Notes: a model not told the origin generated them from the sequence alone. 64,000 nucleotides of DNA from Muscardinus avellanarius (GCA_963383645.1 OY726571.1:18045376-18109375); one strand, 5' to 3'. Counted from the stretch's first letter, positions 12,985 to 24,734 are shown. Numbers and translations: made by a program.

Positions 12985-12988
12985 TTTT
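12935..12988. repeat. (TTTA)n microsatellite
   Basis: About 13 tetranucleotide units; complement of the A-rich tail of the adjacent minus-strand SINE. Confidence 0.95.
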
Positions 12989-13179
12989 TGCAGAACTGGG
13001 GATTGAACCCAGGAGTATTCTATCTCCGAGCTACACCTCCCACCCTATTTTTTTTTATTCTTTATTTTGAAACAGGGTCTCACTTAGCTGCAGAAGCTGA
13101 GCCTGGCCACAAACCTGCAACCATCCTGTTTTGTCCTCCTAAGTACTAGGATTACGAGCATGTGCCACCACACCAGGCT
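12989..13179 (-). mobile_element. B1-dID-like SINE
   Basis: TGGGGATTGAACCCAGGAGT through GCCACCACACCAGGCT; complete. Confidence 0.88.
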
Positions 13180-13439
13180 AAAGTTACCATTTCTTGAAAT
13201 GAATTTGAAAATTCAGAACTTAGTTAATAAACTACAATAGGATTATCAATACTTATGAATTTTTATCATAAAATTATTTTCATATATTTTGGTCATTACA
13301 AATATCATAAACAATTATATTTCATCCAAGTTACTATAAATATCATAAAATATAAATTACACTTATGACAACTTCAAAATTGCTGTTATTATTAAATGTA
13401 TAATGATGTGTAATGCTTAGGCTTTGTGAATTAATGCAT

Positions 13440-13978
13440 CATAAAGCATATAATCAAGCAATTCCACTTCTAAGGCTATCGAAAGAAATTAAATAGTGTG
13501 TTGAAAAGACATCTTCACCCTCATGGTCACTGCAGCACCGGTCACAATAGGCAGGAAACGGAAGCAGTTACGACAGGACTCTAGGCTGATACACAGATAA
13601 AGAAAACAAGGTCCACGTGGTCCAGTTATATAATCAAATGCTATTCAGCCATAAGGATGGTAGAAATCCTGTCAAGTATTACAACATCGAAGGAACTAGA
13701 GAGTATTATGTTAAGTGAAACAAGCCAGGCACAGAAAGACAAATACTGCATGATCTCACTTATAGGTGGAATCTGAAACAGTTGACCTCACAAGTTAAGA
13801 GCAAAATGTTGGTTACCAGAGGCTGAATGGGGGCAGGAGAGGGTAGAAGTAGGAATAAATTGGTGAATGAGTACTAAATTTTAGTTGGATAAGAGTAGGC
13901 AGCTCGGATGTGCTATTGCACAATAGGATAACTACAGTTAATGATAAATCAATGTATTTCAAAAAGCTTAAAGAAAAA
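13440..13978 (+). mobile_element. Ancient L1 3' end (L1M type)
   Basis: CTATTCAGCCATAAGGATGG, TATGTTAAGTGAAACAAGCC, AGGCACAGAAAGACAAATAC, TGGTTACCAGAGGCTGAATG: same region as the L1 at 10,691 but a different copy. Confidence 0.88.
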
Positions 13979-14006
13979 ATTTTATTTTATTTTATTTTAT
14001 TTTATT
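13979..14006. repeat. (TTTTA)n tract
   Basis: Six TTTTA units, the reverse-strand tail of the following SINE. Confidence 0.9.
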
Positions 14007-14209
14007 TTGTGGTGCTCGATATGAAATCCAGGAGCCTTCTACCTCCGGGCTATACTCCCAGACCTAATTTATATCTTATTTGGAAACAGGGTCTCACTAA
14101 GTTGCTGAGAGCCTCACTAAGTAGCTGAGGCTGGCTTCGAACCTGAGAGATCCTCCTGTCTCAGCCTCCCAAGTACTGAGATTAAAAGCGTGTACCACCA
14201 CGCCCAGCT
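14007..14209 (-). mobile_element. B1-dID-like SINE
   Basis: Complete copy with CCGGGCTATACTCCCAGACC, i.e. the 'GTCTGGGAGTATAGCCCGG' type of right half. Confidence 0.88.
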
Positions 14210-14244
14210 TGGATTTTAAATTTTAACCATAAAAAAATGATAAA

Positions 14245-14452
14245 GCTGGGCGTGGTGGCGCACGCTTGTAATCCCAGTACTTGGGAGGCTGAGACAGGAG
14301 GATCGTGGTTCACAAACAGCCTCGGCTACTTAGTGAGGCCCTTTGCAACTCAGTGAGACCCTGTTTCAAAATAAAAAAATAAAAAATATGACTGGGAGTG
14401 TAGCTCAGATGTAGAATGCTCCGGGTTCCATCCCCAGTAGTGCAAAAAAAAG
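14245..14452 (+). mobile_element. B1-dID-like SINE
   Basis: Well-preserved left half (GCTGGGCGTGGTGGCGCACG); the right half ends GGGTTCCATCCCCAGTAG. ATGATAA occurs at both flanks. Confidence 0.92.
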
Positions 14453-14583
14453 ATGATAATTATTTGAACAGATAGCTATATCTATGACAATTTAATCATC
14501 ATACAATATACACATATATCAAAAGTTACATATTACCATATTAGTATGTATAATTATTGTTTTTATGTATCAGTTAAAAAATA

Positions 14584-14784
14584 AGCTGGGTGTGGTAGCA
14601 CACACTTGTAATCCCAGTACTTGGGAGGCTGAGACAGGAGGATCACAGGTTCATGGCCAGCCTCAGCTACTTATTGAGGCCCTCCGCAACTTAGTGAGAC
14701 CCTGTTTTAAAATAAAAAACAAAATAGGGCTGAGGGTGTAGCTCAGAGGTAGAATATCCCTAGGTTTAGTCTCCAGTGAAACAA
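14584..14784 (+). mobile_element. B1-dID-like SINE
   Basis: Complete; right half GAGGGTGTAGCTCAGAGGTA with a decayed B box. Confidence 0.9.
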
Positions 14785-15009
14785 TAAATAGTTTAAACTC
14801 AAAAAGCCTGCATCTTTGCTAGCTCACAAGTTTGATTTCTTAACTTTATTTTAATATCATTTATTTTCAGTGTAGTGATCTGTGTTTTATTAAATGCAAT
14901 TAAATCATGATCATATATCCCATGGAGAGGGGATTAAACAAACGCTATCATACTTTCAAATAACTCCATGGCACTGTGCTGGCTACATAATGTGTCAGAT
15001 GGGCTAGGG

Positions 15010-15180
15010 TTTTTTTTTAGTTTATAATGTTGAAAAATAAGTGCAGGTCAATAGTTGAATAGTGTAAGGGGTTTGGGTTTGGGGCTGGGGTAAGGAGGAG
15101 GTAAAGGAGGATTGAGGAAGGAAATGATACAAATAATGGCATGTCCCCCCCTCTCCATAACTACCAGTTTCCCAGACTCT
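15010..15180 (+). repeat. Second copy of the G-rich L1 3'UTR block
   Basis: Aligns with 12,340-12,510 almost base for base (AATAAGTGCAGGTCAATAGT, GAGGATTGAGGAAGGAAATG class strings). It then diverges abruptly at ACTACCAGTTTC. G tracts at 15068-15090 (4-3-4-4, loops TTT, TTT, CT). Confidence 0.8.
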
Positions 15181-15620
15181 CCTTCCCGGTATGATTTTAC
15201 TTAGGGTGAACCACAATAACATTTTTCTAGGATTTGAAGGTACAGGTGAAATATTAGCCACATGGCTCTTAATTTGAAAGGCCAGGGCGGGGTTACCTGG
15301 TGCCTTTGCGGACTATGCACACCACAGTTCATCTCTGGCTCCCTGTTGATCAGATCCTGAAGCTGGACCCACAACTGTCCCACCTTTTCCTGCATCTTTC
15401 TTCCTTCCTTCAGCTTTTCCGGGGCTAGCTATGTAGGCATTCAGCTCTGTGAGGAGGGGCACCAGCTTCAACTGTAGGACATCTCTGTCATCAGTGCTGA
15501 CAGCAGTGACAAGTGGAAATCAACATCAGCTCCGAGTCATGTTCTTGACTTCAGCTCATGCTTGTGGGTCACAGTTGCCCCTTCACCTTTACATCTATCT
15601 TTTCTTCCCATCTGCCTGTC
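15181..15620 (-). pseudogene. Unidentified antisense segment, possible processed pseudogene
   Basis: More GC-rich than its flanks and not matching any L1 or SINE seen here. On the minus strand, parts read like coding sequence: LVPLLTELNAYIA near 15,430-15,470, and a 64-codon frame (15395-15201) starting MQEKVGQLWVQLQDLINREP. Frame changes would be needed to join them. It lies between L1-derived blocks, as a captured or retrocopied piece would. I do not recognise the parent gene. Confidence 0.35.
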
Positions 15621-15634
15621 TCATACGTCTCTAA

Positions 15635-15957
15635 CTCTGTCCTCATATACAAAGATAATAGCCATTGCTGTCATTTTATTTTTCTTTATTCCTGAGTAAA
15701 ATTCCATTGTGTGTATTTCCCATAATTTTGCAATCCATTCATCTGTTGATGGAGACCTAGGTCGGTTCCATATTTTGGCCATTGTGAATTGTGCTGCTAT
15801 GAACATGGGTATGCATATGTTGCTGTAGTTCTCTGGTTTCACCCCTTTGGATAGTAGGAGTGGTATAGCTGGATAGTAGGAGTGATATAGCCACTTTTCT
15901 AAGGACTCTCCACACTGATTTCCATAGTGGCTGGATTAGTTTGCAATTCGCTAAAAA
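15635..15957 (-). mobile_element. Inverted 5' portion of a twin-primed L1
   Basis: Read on the minus strand this is the L1 3' region: CCACTATGGAAATCAGTGTG, ATGCATACCCATGTTCATAG, TCCATCAACAGATGAATGGA, GGAATTTTACTCAGGAATAA. The sequence resumes on the plus strand at about 15,975, where the same L1 would continue. Confidence 0.8.
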
Positions 15958-16345
15958 AAAAAAAAAAAAAAAATGGAAGGACCTGGGGGAACATTACGTT
16001 AAGTGAGGTTAGTCAATCACAGAGAGCTAAGGGTCATATGTTTTCTTTAATATGTGCAGGATGGGGAGTAATTGGGATATAAGAGAAACTCCAGATGATG
16101 AGAAGAAATCTCAGGAGAGCCAGGGAGGGGTAGGGATGGGGGAAGACTTAAGTCCATTAATAGAAATACTCCATACATTATGTATATACATGTGAATATA
16201 TACCAGCATCAATCTGGGAACTCTGTATTGAGAGAGAGGGAAATGGGGAGGGGACACCAAGAGTGTATACATGTATGTCATTGTCAACATAATTTATATT
16301 ATGATGTGAGACTATAATGCACCAATAAAAGCACAAAAAATAGTA
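15958..16345 (+). mobile_element. 3' portion of the twin-primed L1
   Basis: After a 20-nt A run: ATGGAAGGACCTGGGGGAAC, TTACGTTAAGTGAGGTTAGT, then the 3'UTR to AATGCACCAATAAAAGC. It is collinear with the inverted piece in L1 coordinates. Confidence 0.82.
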
Positions 16346-16449
16346 GTCATTGCTTATCCAGATTCCTTAATTATTAAAACCCTTATGAAAAACTCTTACG
16401 ATATATAGATAAATCCTAATTTTTTAGTTTATCTAACTGGAATATTGAT

Positions 16450-16612
16450 GCAACACAAAACCACTAAGCCAAGCATGAGAGGGAGGGATGGGGAGGGAGT
16501 GGGGTGGGTACTGGGAGGGGGCCAGCTGGGTGATGTGTGCATTTATGTCTACACAAGATTTTTGCTTCATTATGATGTATGAATACAATGCACCAATAAA
16601 AAAAAATTTTAA
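16450..16612 (+). mobile_element. L1 3'-terminal fragment
   Basis: CCACTAAGCCAAGCATGAG, a G-rich stretch, TTATGTCTACACAAG and AATGCACCAATAAAAAAAAA: same terminal module as in chimeric elements A and B. Confidence 0.8.
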
Positions 16613-17703
16613 GGAATGATAACAAACTCACAAAAAAGTCATACAAAGAAGTCCTGCTCTAAACAAAGCCTCAGCTTATCATCAGATAATGATAATCACG
16701 AAGTCATTAAATTAGCCGGCGATTATTCTAATTTCAAAAGTAATTACCAAATGAGGTTTTCTGGCTCTGAGCATGTATGTAGGTTAACTTCACAATCAAA
16801 CAATTGAATCACGTATTTTTCTGTAGCTTATCAAAATTTAATAGCTCCAGACCAGATATATTTGGAAGACAACCTCGAAGTGGAGTACAGAAAGGATTGC
16901 CAGGAAGTGTTGGTTTCAAAATGTGAGAAGAAATTGTTAAAGAGAAGCCCTAACGTGTCATGATCAGTTTGAAGATAACTGATAGCTTAGTCGTTTAATT
17001 CTGATTCTGGTTGAGTTTATACCATACCGGAGTCTTATTTCCTCGTGTCTTACACTTTGGTATTTAAAGATTGTATGTGATTTGTTGTATGGTAACACTG
17101 ATTAAATAATATCACCAATAAATGAGGCTGTATTCATTAGCCATTTTAAGAAAGAACGGAGACTTTGACACTAGCTGTTCAATCACAAGGGAAATATGCA
17201 TTCAGATAAAGGAGGTAGACAATGTAAAATTCTTCTGGCAATGGCCAGGGCCCATGCTCTGTTTTTCTTGTTGTTGCCAGGATCAAGAACATGGCTACGG
17301 ATGTATTTAGACACATGACTTGTGCTTTGAGACTGGAAACACCGAGGAACTGTTCAATCCATCATATCAAAAAGTCATGTACCTAGCCTTGCATACCCTC
17401 TTTGATCACTACAGGACAGAATTTTATGTTCCCATTGCAAAATAGAAAAGATTGCCTTTTGCAGGTTCAATATTTAAGAGATGGCCCATGTTAGATGTGT
17501 GTGAAGAATGTAGACATCAAACTCCATTTAAATATTTGCCATTAGCAGCAATGGTTTGATTCAGGCTCCACAAAAGAGGACAGAGAGATTGAAATTGGTT
17601 GTCTCAGCTGTAAAAATAAAAGGTGCTGCGTGTTCAATCCACAAGAGACCCAAGAATGGCAAAGGTAGAATAATAGTGGATGGGTCAGAGTATTTTAGCA
17701 GAT

Positions 17704-17705
<2 letters not shown>
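16613..17705. other. Intergenic sequence
   Basis: Short open frames (60-63 codons) carry no family signature. Nothing recognised. Confidence 0.45.

Positions 17706-17749
<44 letters not shown>
17706..17749. repeat. (CA)n microsatellite
   Basis: Uninterrupted, 22 units. Confidence 0.98.
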
Positions 17750-17751
<2 letters not shown>

Positions 17752-18805
17752 TTTTGCTATGATGTAAACTTCTAGGAACACTTTTTCATTCGTTTAGTAA
17801 GAGTAAGTTGGAATGTTAGAACATATGATGTTAGGGAGATTTAGACCATATTATAAATACTTTGCCTGTCTATCTGACACCTTATAAAATTTCTGTAATT
17901 TTATAGGTTTCTTTTCAAAACATCTCTCATCTTGCTAATGACCTTACTGGGGAAATCCATTTGAGATAAACTCTATTTCCTAGAAAAGTATCTGTAGATG
18001 TCTCAGAAAAGTATTATATAAACTGCTGTAACAGAGCTAATTACCTGAAGCATATTAAGAAGCAATGGTGCATAAAACCTTTTTCAATACCAAGTTCAGA
18101 GCAGGACAAAAGGTGAATTCAATAATGTGAATGCACAGGCAAATGACACAGAAAGCCACAGTTGTTAATTGCGCTGGAGAAACAAATTACAGATGATCGT
18201 ACTTCAAGAAAACCTTTCTAAGAAAGAAATCAAAAGAAAAGAAATACTCACACTGTTCTCTAAAGATATCAAGAATATACATGACTTTTAAGCTGTGAAA
18301 ATAAAGAATCTAATGCTTTTTGGTTTTTTATACTTTTTCTCATGGATGCTCAGGAATTTCATTGATAGTAATCACAATCAAAATGGAAGAAATAAACATC
18401 TCTTTTCTAATCAGCAAGGGCCAGTGCTATACCTCATGAGATGAAGTAATGGACAAAGTTTTATCTTGGTAACTAATGCTTGTTATATTCACCTCTGTTC
18501 TGCATATGAATTTTCATGTAAAGAAAAGCTGAGAATTTTCCTTTCAGACACTTCTATTTTTTACAGTTACTTGTTTGTACTTAGGTTACCTAGCAATACG
18601 TTTCTACTTAGATATGATATGAGCTTTATTCCAGATAACAAAATTGCCATAATTCTGTAAAATAGAACATAGGTTTAAAAAGAGAGAAAGAAGGATTGAA
18701 GGCAATTGGGCACATTTCCCATGAACGTACTTGGAAACCATGTTTACCTAATAGATTAATTACAATGGAGTTTCAAACAAAATTCATTAAGAGAGTCGAC
18801 TTCAG
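17750..18805. other. AT-rich intergenic sequence
   Basis: Nothing recognised. Confidence 0.45.
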
Positions 18806-19003
18806 TCAGCTGCAATGTTAAATGCCTGTAATCCCAGTACTTGGGAAGCTGAAATAGGAGAATCATAGGATTGAGGCCAGTCTCAGCAACTTAGTGAGAT
18901 CCTGTCTCAAAAAATATTAAACAAATAAAAAAGAGCTAAAGGTATAGTTGAAATTAAAGTTGAGTTAGAATGAATCTGCACTGAATCTCCAGTACCACAA
19001 AAT
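18806..19003 (+). mobile_element. B1-dID-like SINE, diverged
   Basis: Left half clear (TGCCTGTAATCCCAGTACTT). The right half is disrupted by an insertion around AAATTAAAGTTGAG. Confidence 0.8.
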
Positions 19004-19080
19004 AAAGTCAACGTAAGTAGTTTCTGCTGTGTTAATCAAATACAGTACATCATTAAGCATCTGTCAAAATCTTTCAGCTA

Positions 19081-19299
19081 GCCAGGCGGGGTGGCGCACG
19101 TTCGTAATCCCTGAGCTTGGGAGGCTGAGACAGGAGGATCGCATAGGTTCGAAGCCAGCCTCAGCTACTTAGTGAGGCTCTCAGCAACTTAGTGAGACCC
19201 TGTTTCCAAATAAAATAGAAAATTGGTCTGGGAGTATAGCCCGGAGGTAGAAAGCCTCTGGGTTCCACCTCCAGTACCACAAAAAGAAAAAAAAAAATC
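19081..19299 (+). mobile_element. B1-dID-like SINE with intact target-site duplication
   Basis: High CpG content and both halves intact (GTCTGGGAGTATAGCCCGGA type). The perfect duplication AATCTTTCAGCTA lies at 19068-19080 and 19296-19308, so this is one of the younger copies. Confidence 0.95.
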
Positions 19300-19308
19300 T
19301 TTCAGCTA

Positions 19309-20616
19309 AGAGACACGCAAAATTGTTAGAGGTTTTTCATTACTCTTTTAAGCATTTAGAGAGCTTTCCTGATGACAATTTTTACCCCCAACAAAGATAC
19401 TTTAATTGTTGGTAATAGAATTAAATGACCAGCAACATATGCTAAACAAGTACACATCTTCCCTGAACAAATAAATAAAAACCTTTTTAACTTTCACAGT
19501 GAAATATCTTTGCTTTCAACATGGTAGGTATCTGTAGTGTAAAGGTACTTTACCAGTCGGGAATGAAAAATTCTTGCCCTTCAGATACTCGCTAAAATTT
19601 ACTTATGAGTGTTCTGCCATAAAATTCCTGTCTTCAGCCTACTAGGAGAGTTGATATTCAAGATGATTGGCTAAGGAATATGCTGCCCAGTGTTGACTCC
19701 AGGCTTTTTGCTTGTGTCCCCAGATAGTCAGAAAACTACACTCATCAGTCTGTTCCCTTGAATACTTGTATTTAATTTGTTTGGAGGCCAATACAAGAGA
19801 CAGCCATACACAGATCCCACACTTTACAAAGTTGCTGTTGAGAATGCAGGGCCTTTGTTCAAACATATCAGAATACTCAAGACACACAGAGAAAAATGTT
19901 AATGAGCTGCCATCCTTTAGACAAGGTGAACATAACAAATGCAAAGGAATAGACTGAACTGCTATTGGTTTCCCCAACACTTTTCTTTCTTTTGTTCATG
20001 TGTGTTTGATGTCAATAATCCCCTGTCTAATATTGTACGTTGCCTGTACCATTCATCCTATATCCGTGGCTTTTGGTTTGCAGTGTGCATTTTTTGTCAA
20101 CTACCAGAAGTGAATTTTAGATTAGATAATATCTTAAAAGTAAAAACATAAATACTGATATATGATAAAGGCATAATGATAAAGTAGACCCAAAGATCAA
20201 TAGTAGATCTCAGTCTAGTTTTTGTCACTGGTACTATCATTGTTCTTAGTTCTAATTCTCTGCAACTGGTTGCTGCAGCACCAAAAGTGTTCACCTCCAC
20301 AAATCTCATTGACCTTTATCATCACTACTCATAAATATTTTGATCTGGAGTAAAGTAATAACTTATAAAAATATACAATCCACAACTTGTAGCATCACTC
20401 ATTTTTATCTTTAATATACATTCTACCACAAGAAAAGTGTATTGTATTTCTTTCTTTTCAACTCAAAATTTTATTTGAAGAAAATTGATCTCTGGTACAT
20501 AGTAAATACTGATTCCAATTATTCTCAAAGGTAGTCTAAAACATCTGTTATACACTCCTGTGTAAATAAAAATAAGTTTTACTTTTACTGACATTTTAAA
20601 AATATTTTGTTCTACT
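19309..20616. other. AT-rich intergenic sequence
   Basis: A 112-codon minus-strand frame (19980-19642) and an overlapping plus frame show no domain and are not supported as genes. Nothing else seen. Confidence 0.45.
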
Positions 20617-20805
20617 AGGCATGGTGGCACATGCCTATAATCCCTGTATTTGGAAGATTGAGGCAAGAGGATCACAAGTTTGAGGACAATCTTAATAATG
20701 TGACTCTCAGCAACCTAGTGAGACCCTGTTTTACGACCAATAAATAATGAGGGCCAGGGTGGTGGGTAGAATGCCCTCTAAGTTTACTTCCCCATACCAC
20801 ACAAA
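20617..20805 (+). mobile_element. B1-dID-like SINE, diverged
   Basis: AGGCATGGTGGCACATGCCT on the left; the right half is decayed, with GGTAGAATGCCCTC and ATACCACAC left. Confidence 0.8.
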
Positions 20806-22575
20806 AAAAAATTCTAAATTACCATTTAGTAATGTTTAGAGGAGAATTGTTATTTTTCCTTCCTTTATGTCCACTTTTTAAGAGTTATATTCTATCATAC
20901 ATCTGTCATATATTCTATGCCTATTTTTACAACTATTACTTAACTAGTCTAAGTTGCCCTTGGCTACACTGTAAATAGATGACAGGAGTGCATGAGCAAA
21001 TCAGCAGCTGACGTGTCTAGATGACTACTTCATGATTAATTCTTATAACCATAACCGGGGCTGCTTTTGACCCTGGCATCTAACAGATGGCCTGATTCAT
21101 AGCTAAAATTTTTCTTCTCCTCTTTTGTCCTCACTCTCTTTCTTTATAAGAGCATGATAACATGTTCTTATCAGTTTACTGGCAAAGGGTTGAAGACCCG
21201 GCTCTTATGGGTCTGAGAAAGAACCAACTCAAGGATGATTTAGACATGAATCTCGTCCCTTCTGATAAGACACCAGATGATCCTGAAAAGCTAACACTTA
21301 AATGGAAATTGATTCCTTTGTGTAGGGAGAATCCAGGGCTTGTTCCTCCATGTTAAAGGTCACTTATTTCTCTGATTTGCTAGCAGATCAGTAAATTTTT
21401 CCTTCTTCTAAAACTCAAGTCATTATTTGACTTGACAGATGGAAGCAGGTACTGGAATTTGGTTACATAACCAAGTATATCTCTGTCTTTTCAAAAAGTA
21501 AAAAAAATATTTAAAAATAAGATGAAGAATCTAATTTTCTTGATATACAATGTTTGTGGTTATAAAACAGGCAATTTGGTGTCCTTAAGTGAGGCAAGCA
21601 ATTGATCCTAAATGTAAACACTATGCTTTATATGAGTAAAAACTGTTCCAAAATGAGTTACTATTTTCTCAGTATTTCAATAAGTTTATTCACTTAAAGT
21701 TTAATTTTAAGTTTACTCACTTAAAAGTACATTTTTAGATAAATTAGAGGTGCAACGAGTCTATAAAAACAGTAATGCTAATAAACTGAAAACAAATATA
21801 TAACAGCCATTGATTTTACTACCCCAAACTAGAATAATAATAATAATAAAGAAAAAATATAACTAAAAATATAAGCCAAAATATGAAAGCTCATAGAAAA
21901 TAAGTAAGTTCAAGATGTTTCAAAAGTTGAAAGATGTTATTCCATGTATCACTTATATATATTTCCCCCAACCCCTTCATCCTCTCAGTTAACGTATTTC
22001 TGTTTATCATCCATTTTCAGAGTTAATTAGAAATAGAAATTTAGCATGGTGGTTCATTATTTTCACTTTCTCTCCCCTATGTCATGTATTCAGGAATAGA
22101 ATAGTATTTCACTGAAACCTCTCTTGTGACTATTTCTCTAACTGAATAGAGCACAGGTTGCTCATAAAATTAGACCAACCTTATCTACTTAGATTTTCCT
22201 CCTCCAACTCTCCTGGTAAAGTCATCTCTCAAATATCTGTACAGTTGGTTTGTATCAGCATAGATAAAGTGAATTCCTGATCAAACTCTGGTTTGTATCA
22301 GCATAGATAAAGTGAATTCCTAAGAACTCCTTTGTTCTTAATCATATGCATGTATGGAAATTTCATAATGAAACCATTATCTTGTAGAATTAGTATGTGC
22401 AAATAGTTACCAAAAAAATTAAAAACAAGCCTATAGTTTTGCCTTTATTCTATCTATGATAATGTGCTTTCTGTATCCATCTAATTCATATCTATGTTTC
22501 ATTTCCCAAATATAATTAAACCAATTCTGTGAATACCTACAGCACTTCATTCATTAATTTATTATTTTATGTATG

Positions 22576-22579
<4 letters not shown>
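20806..22579. other. AT-rich intergenic sequence
   Basis: 21,000-21,440 is less AT-rich, has a TTTATAAG box and ends ATTTGACTTGACA; an old LTR is possible but unproven. A 33-bp sequence (TGGTTTGTATCAGCATAGAT...) occurs at 22246-22278 and 22289-22321, a small imperfect tandem duplication. Confidence 0.4.

Positions 22580-22612
<33 letters not shown>
22580..22612. repeat. (TA)n microsatellite
   Basis: Uninterrupted, about 16 units. Confidence 0.97.
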
Positions 22613-22617
<5 letters not shown>

Positions 22618-22694
22618 ACTAAGGATAGATGTAACATGTTGTGAGGAGAGCTGTAATATAGTCTTCAAATTTTTTTTACTGACTCAAAACATGT

Positions 22695-22813
22695 AAGCCA
22701 GGCATGGTGGCACACGTTTATAATCCCAGCATTTGGGAGGCTAAGTTGGGAGGATCACAATTCTCAGCCAGCCTCAGGTACTTAGTGAGACCCCCTGCAA
22801 CTTAGTGAGATAA
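22695..22813 (+). mobile_element. 3'-truncated B1-dID-like SINE (left half)
   Basis: GCCAGGCATGGTGGCACACG through CTTAGTGAGATAAC; the tRNA-like half is absent. Confidence 0.85.
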
Positions 22814-22867
22814 CTAATTATTCTTTATGTGTATGATACGATCTTATAGAAAAAAATCAATTCTTAA

Positions 22868-23064
22868 ACCGGGCATGGTGGCACATGCTTGTAATCCCAG
22901 TTCTTGGGAGGTTGAGACAGGAGGATGGCACAGGTTCGAAGCCAGACTCAGGTACGTAGTGAGGCTCTCAGCAACTTTTCCAAATAAAATATAAAATAGG
23001 TCTGGAATCATAGCCTGGAGGTAGAATGCCCCTGAGTTCCATCCCCAGTACCACACACACACAA
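22868..23064 (+). mobile_element. B1-dID-like SINE
   Basis: Complete, with a (CA)n then AAAGAAAA tail. CAATTCTT flanks both sides. Confidence 0.9.
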
Positions 23065-24227
23065 AAGAAAAAGACCAATTCTTTATTTTATTGTGATTAA
23101 AAACTCTCAAATATATTAAGTTGATTAGTTTAATCTATGTAAAAATATTACATGTAACATACATTTAGTGTATTGTTATATAGATTAAATCAATATAAGA
23201 GACATTTGTTGGTATAGATTTGCAAGTCGTGAGAATTTTTGAGGCTCTAGAATAAACAAAGATTTTATAAATTCTCCCTTTTGTAAAGCCTTTAAAGCAA
23301 AATGGATCCTATCTTTAAGGTACTATCTGGAGGATAAAGTATTAATTAATTCAGCATAAAATCTTCCATGCCTGAGAATATGTGATCATAAACTAGTTAC
23401 TGTTTTACATTCTGTAAATAGTCATTGACTTCATCTCTTCAGTCAACATTGGCTTTGTTTTATTTTTTTTTAACTCAGTGAAAAGAAAAAAGCAACTGGT
23501 TTGATGAAACATCTCAGTCAGTTGAATAATGGTCCTAATGGGGGATTAGGACAGCTTTCTCCAAAGCTTTAAAGGTTGATCAAAGTAGACACTTTGCTTT
23601 TGGAATGGGAACTGCTCGGGGAGCGACATTAACTTCATCTGGTTAGAATTCATGTAGACAAATGCCTTAATGAGCACATTTCAACACAATTACATTTATC
23701 TTTTTTTCCCATTTATGTTTTCTTTTCCAAATGGTATCATTCTATTTCCTCTGATTTTTTGTCAGGGGCACCATTACTGAGAATTTTTAACCATAATGTT
23801 TGTGTCTCCTTGTACTCTTATCAGTATCTGTTTACCTGTTTCAGAGTCTTCTTTACTGGACCAGACCACATGGGCTCACAGTAATCAGACTGTGACCAAA
23901 GCCAAGCCTAGTCTCCACTGGGAAAGAGTGTAAATTTAAGATGAGGACTGTTTTTAAATCTTTGTGTATAATTTTCCTCTTCTTTATATAATTTTTTACT
24001 AATTTCAATATTTTTAACTGATTGATGGCCCTCAAAATTACAGGTAGGTTTTTAAAATCTATCCTGACCTTTATACATGCTATATTAGTAATCATACTCA
24101 GCACTAGTTGTTCAAAAATACTGGGATATGAAAATACTCCAATGAAGGGCACTTGGAATGAGCAGTGTCTGAATTAAGAATTAAGATACATCTTTTCACC
24201 TAGTTGATTCCTCAGTTCGTTTATTAT
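23065..24227. other. AT-rich intergenic sequence
   Basis: Nothing recognised. Confidence 0.45.
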
Positions 24228-24734
24228 TGAGGCAGGACAGATAATCTGAAAACAAGGGTTAAAAGAAATTATCTATATGAGGAACAAAAAGTAGGATGGT
24301 TAATTAGATATAAGAGCAATGACCAGGTAAAAACTATGGAAATCAAAATAAAACTGCAGCCCCTTCTGTGGGCCACAGTCTGACAGCCTGTATAAATAAG
24401 GAGGGGTCTGACAAGTGCTACCAAAGTTAAAACCTGAACCACACACCCACCCACACACACAAAATTTAAATTAAGGATTGAAACTGGACAAAAGACATTG
24501 CATGCCCAAGATCCAATTCTGACTGGTAACAAAAGGACAGTCGAGGAACACAAGAACTCTCAAGAATGTCAGCAGCTACTGGATTTTGAGAGCTCCTCCC
24601 CTATTTGGGAGCTATTTTTCCTTTTTCTATCTTTTCTTTGGCTTACAAATAAATTTTCCTATTCCTATACCCTTCATTAGTTCTTGGACTTCATTCATTG
24701 GGGTCCATTGGACCAGAGCCCCATAAGAGGAGAC
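24228..24734 (+). mobile_element. Possible solo LTR of an old endogenous retrovirus
   Basis: Begins TGAGGCAGGACAGA and ends near AGGAGACA. It has a TATAAATA box at 24391 and an AATAAA signal at 24648-24653, about 255 bp apart, followed by a short U5-like stretch, which is a plausible U3-R-U5 layout of about 0.5 kb. No flanking duplication was convincing and I cannot name the family. Confidence 0.4.

Noticed and set aside
14400..14445. tRNA-Ala-like gene
   Set aside because: It is the anticodon-less right half of a SINE and cannot form a tRNA.
19642..19980. 112-codon minus-strand frame
   Set aside because: No domain or codon pattern, overlapped by a plus-strand frame, and no splice or promoter context.
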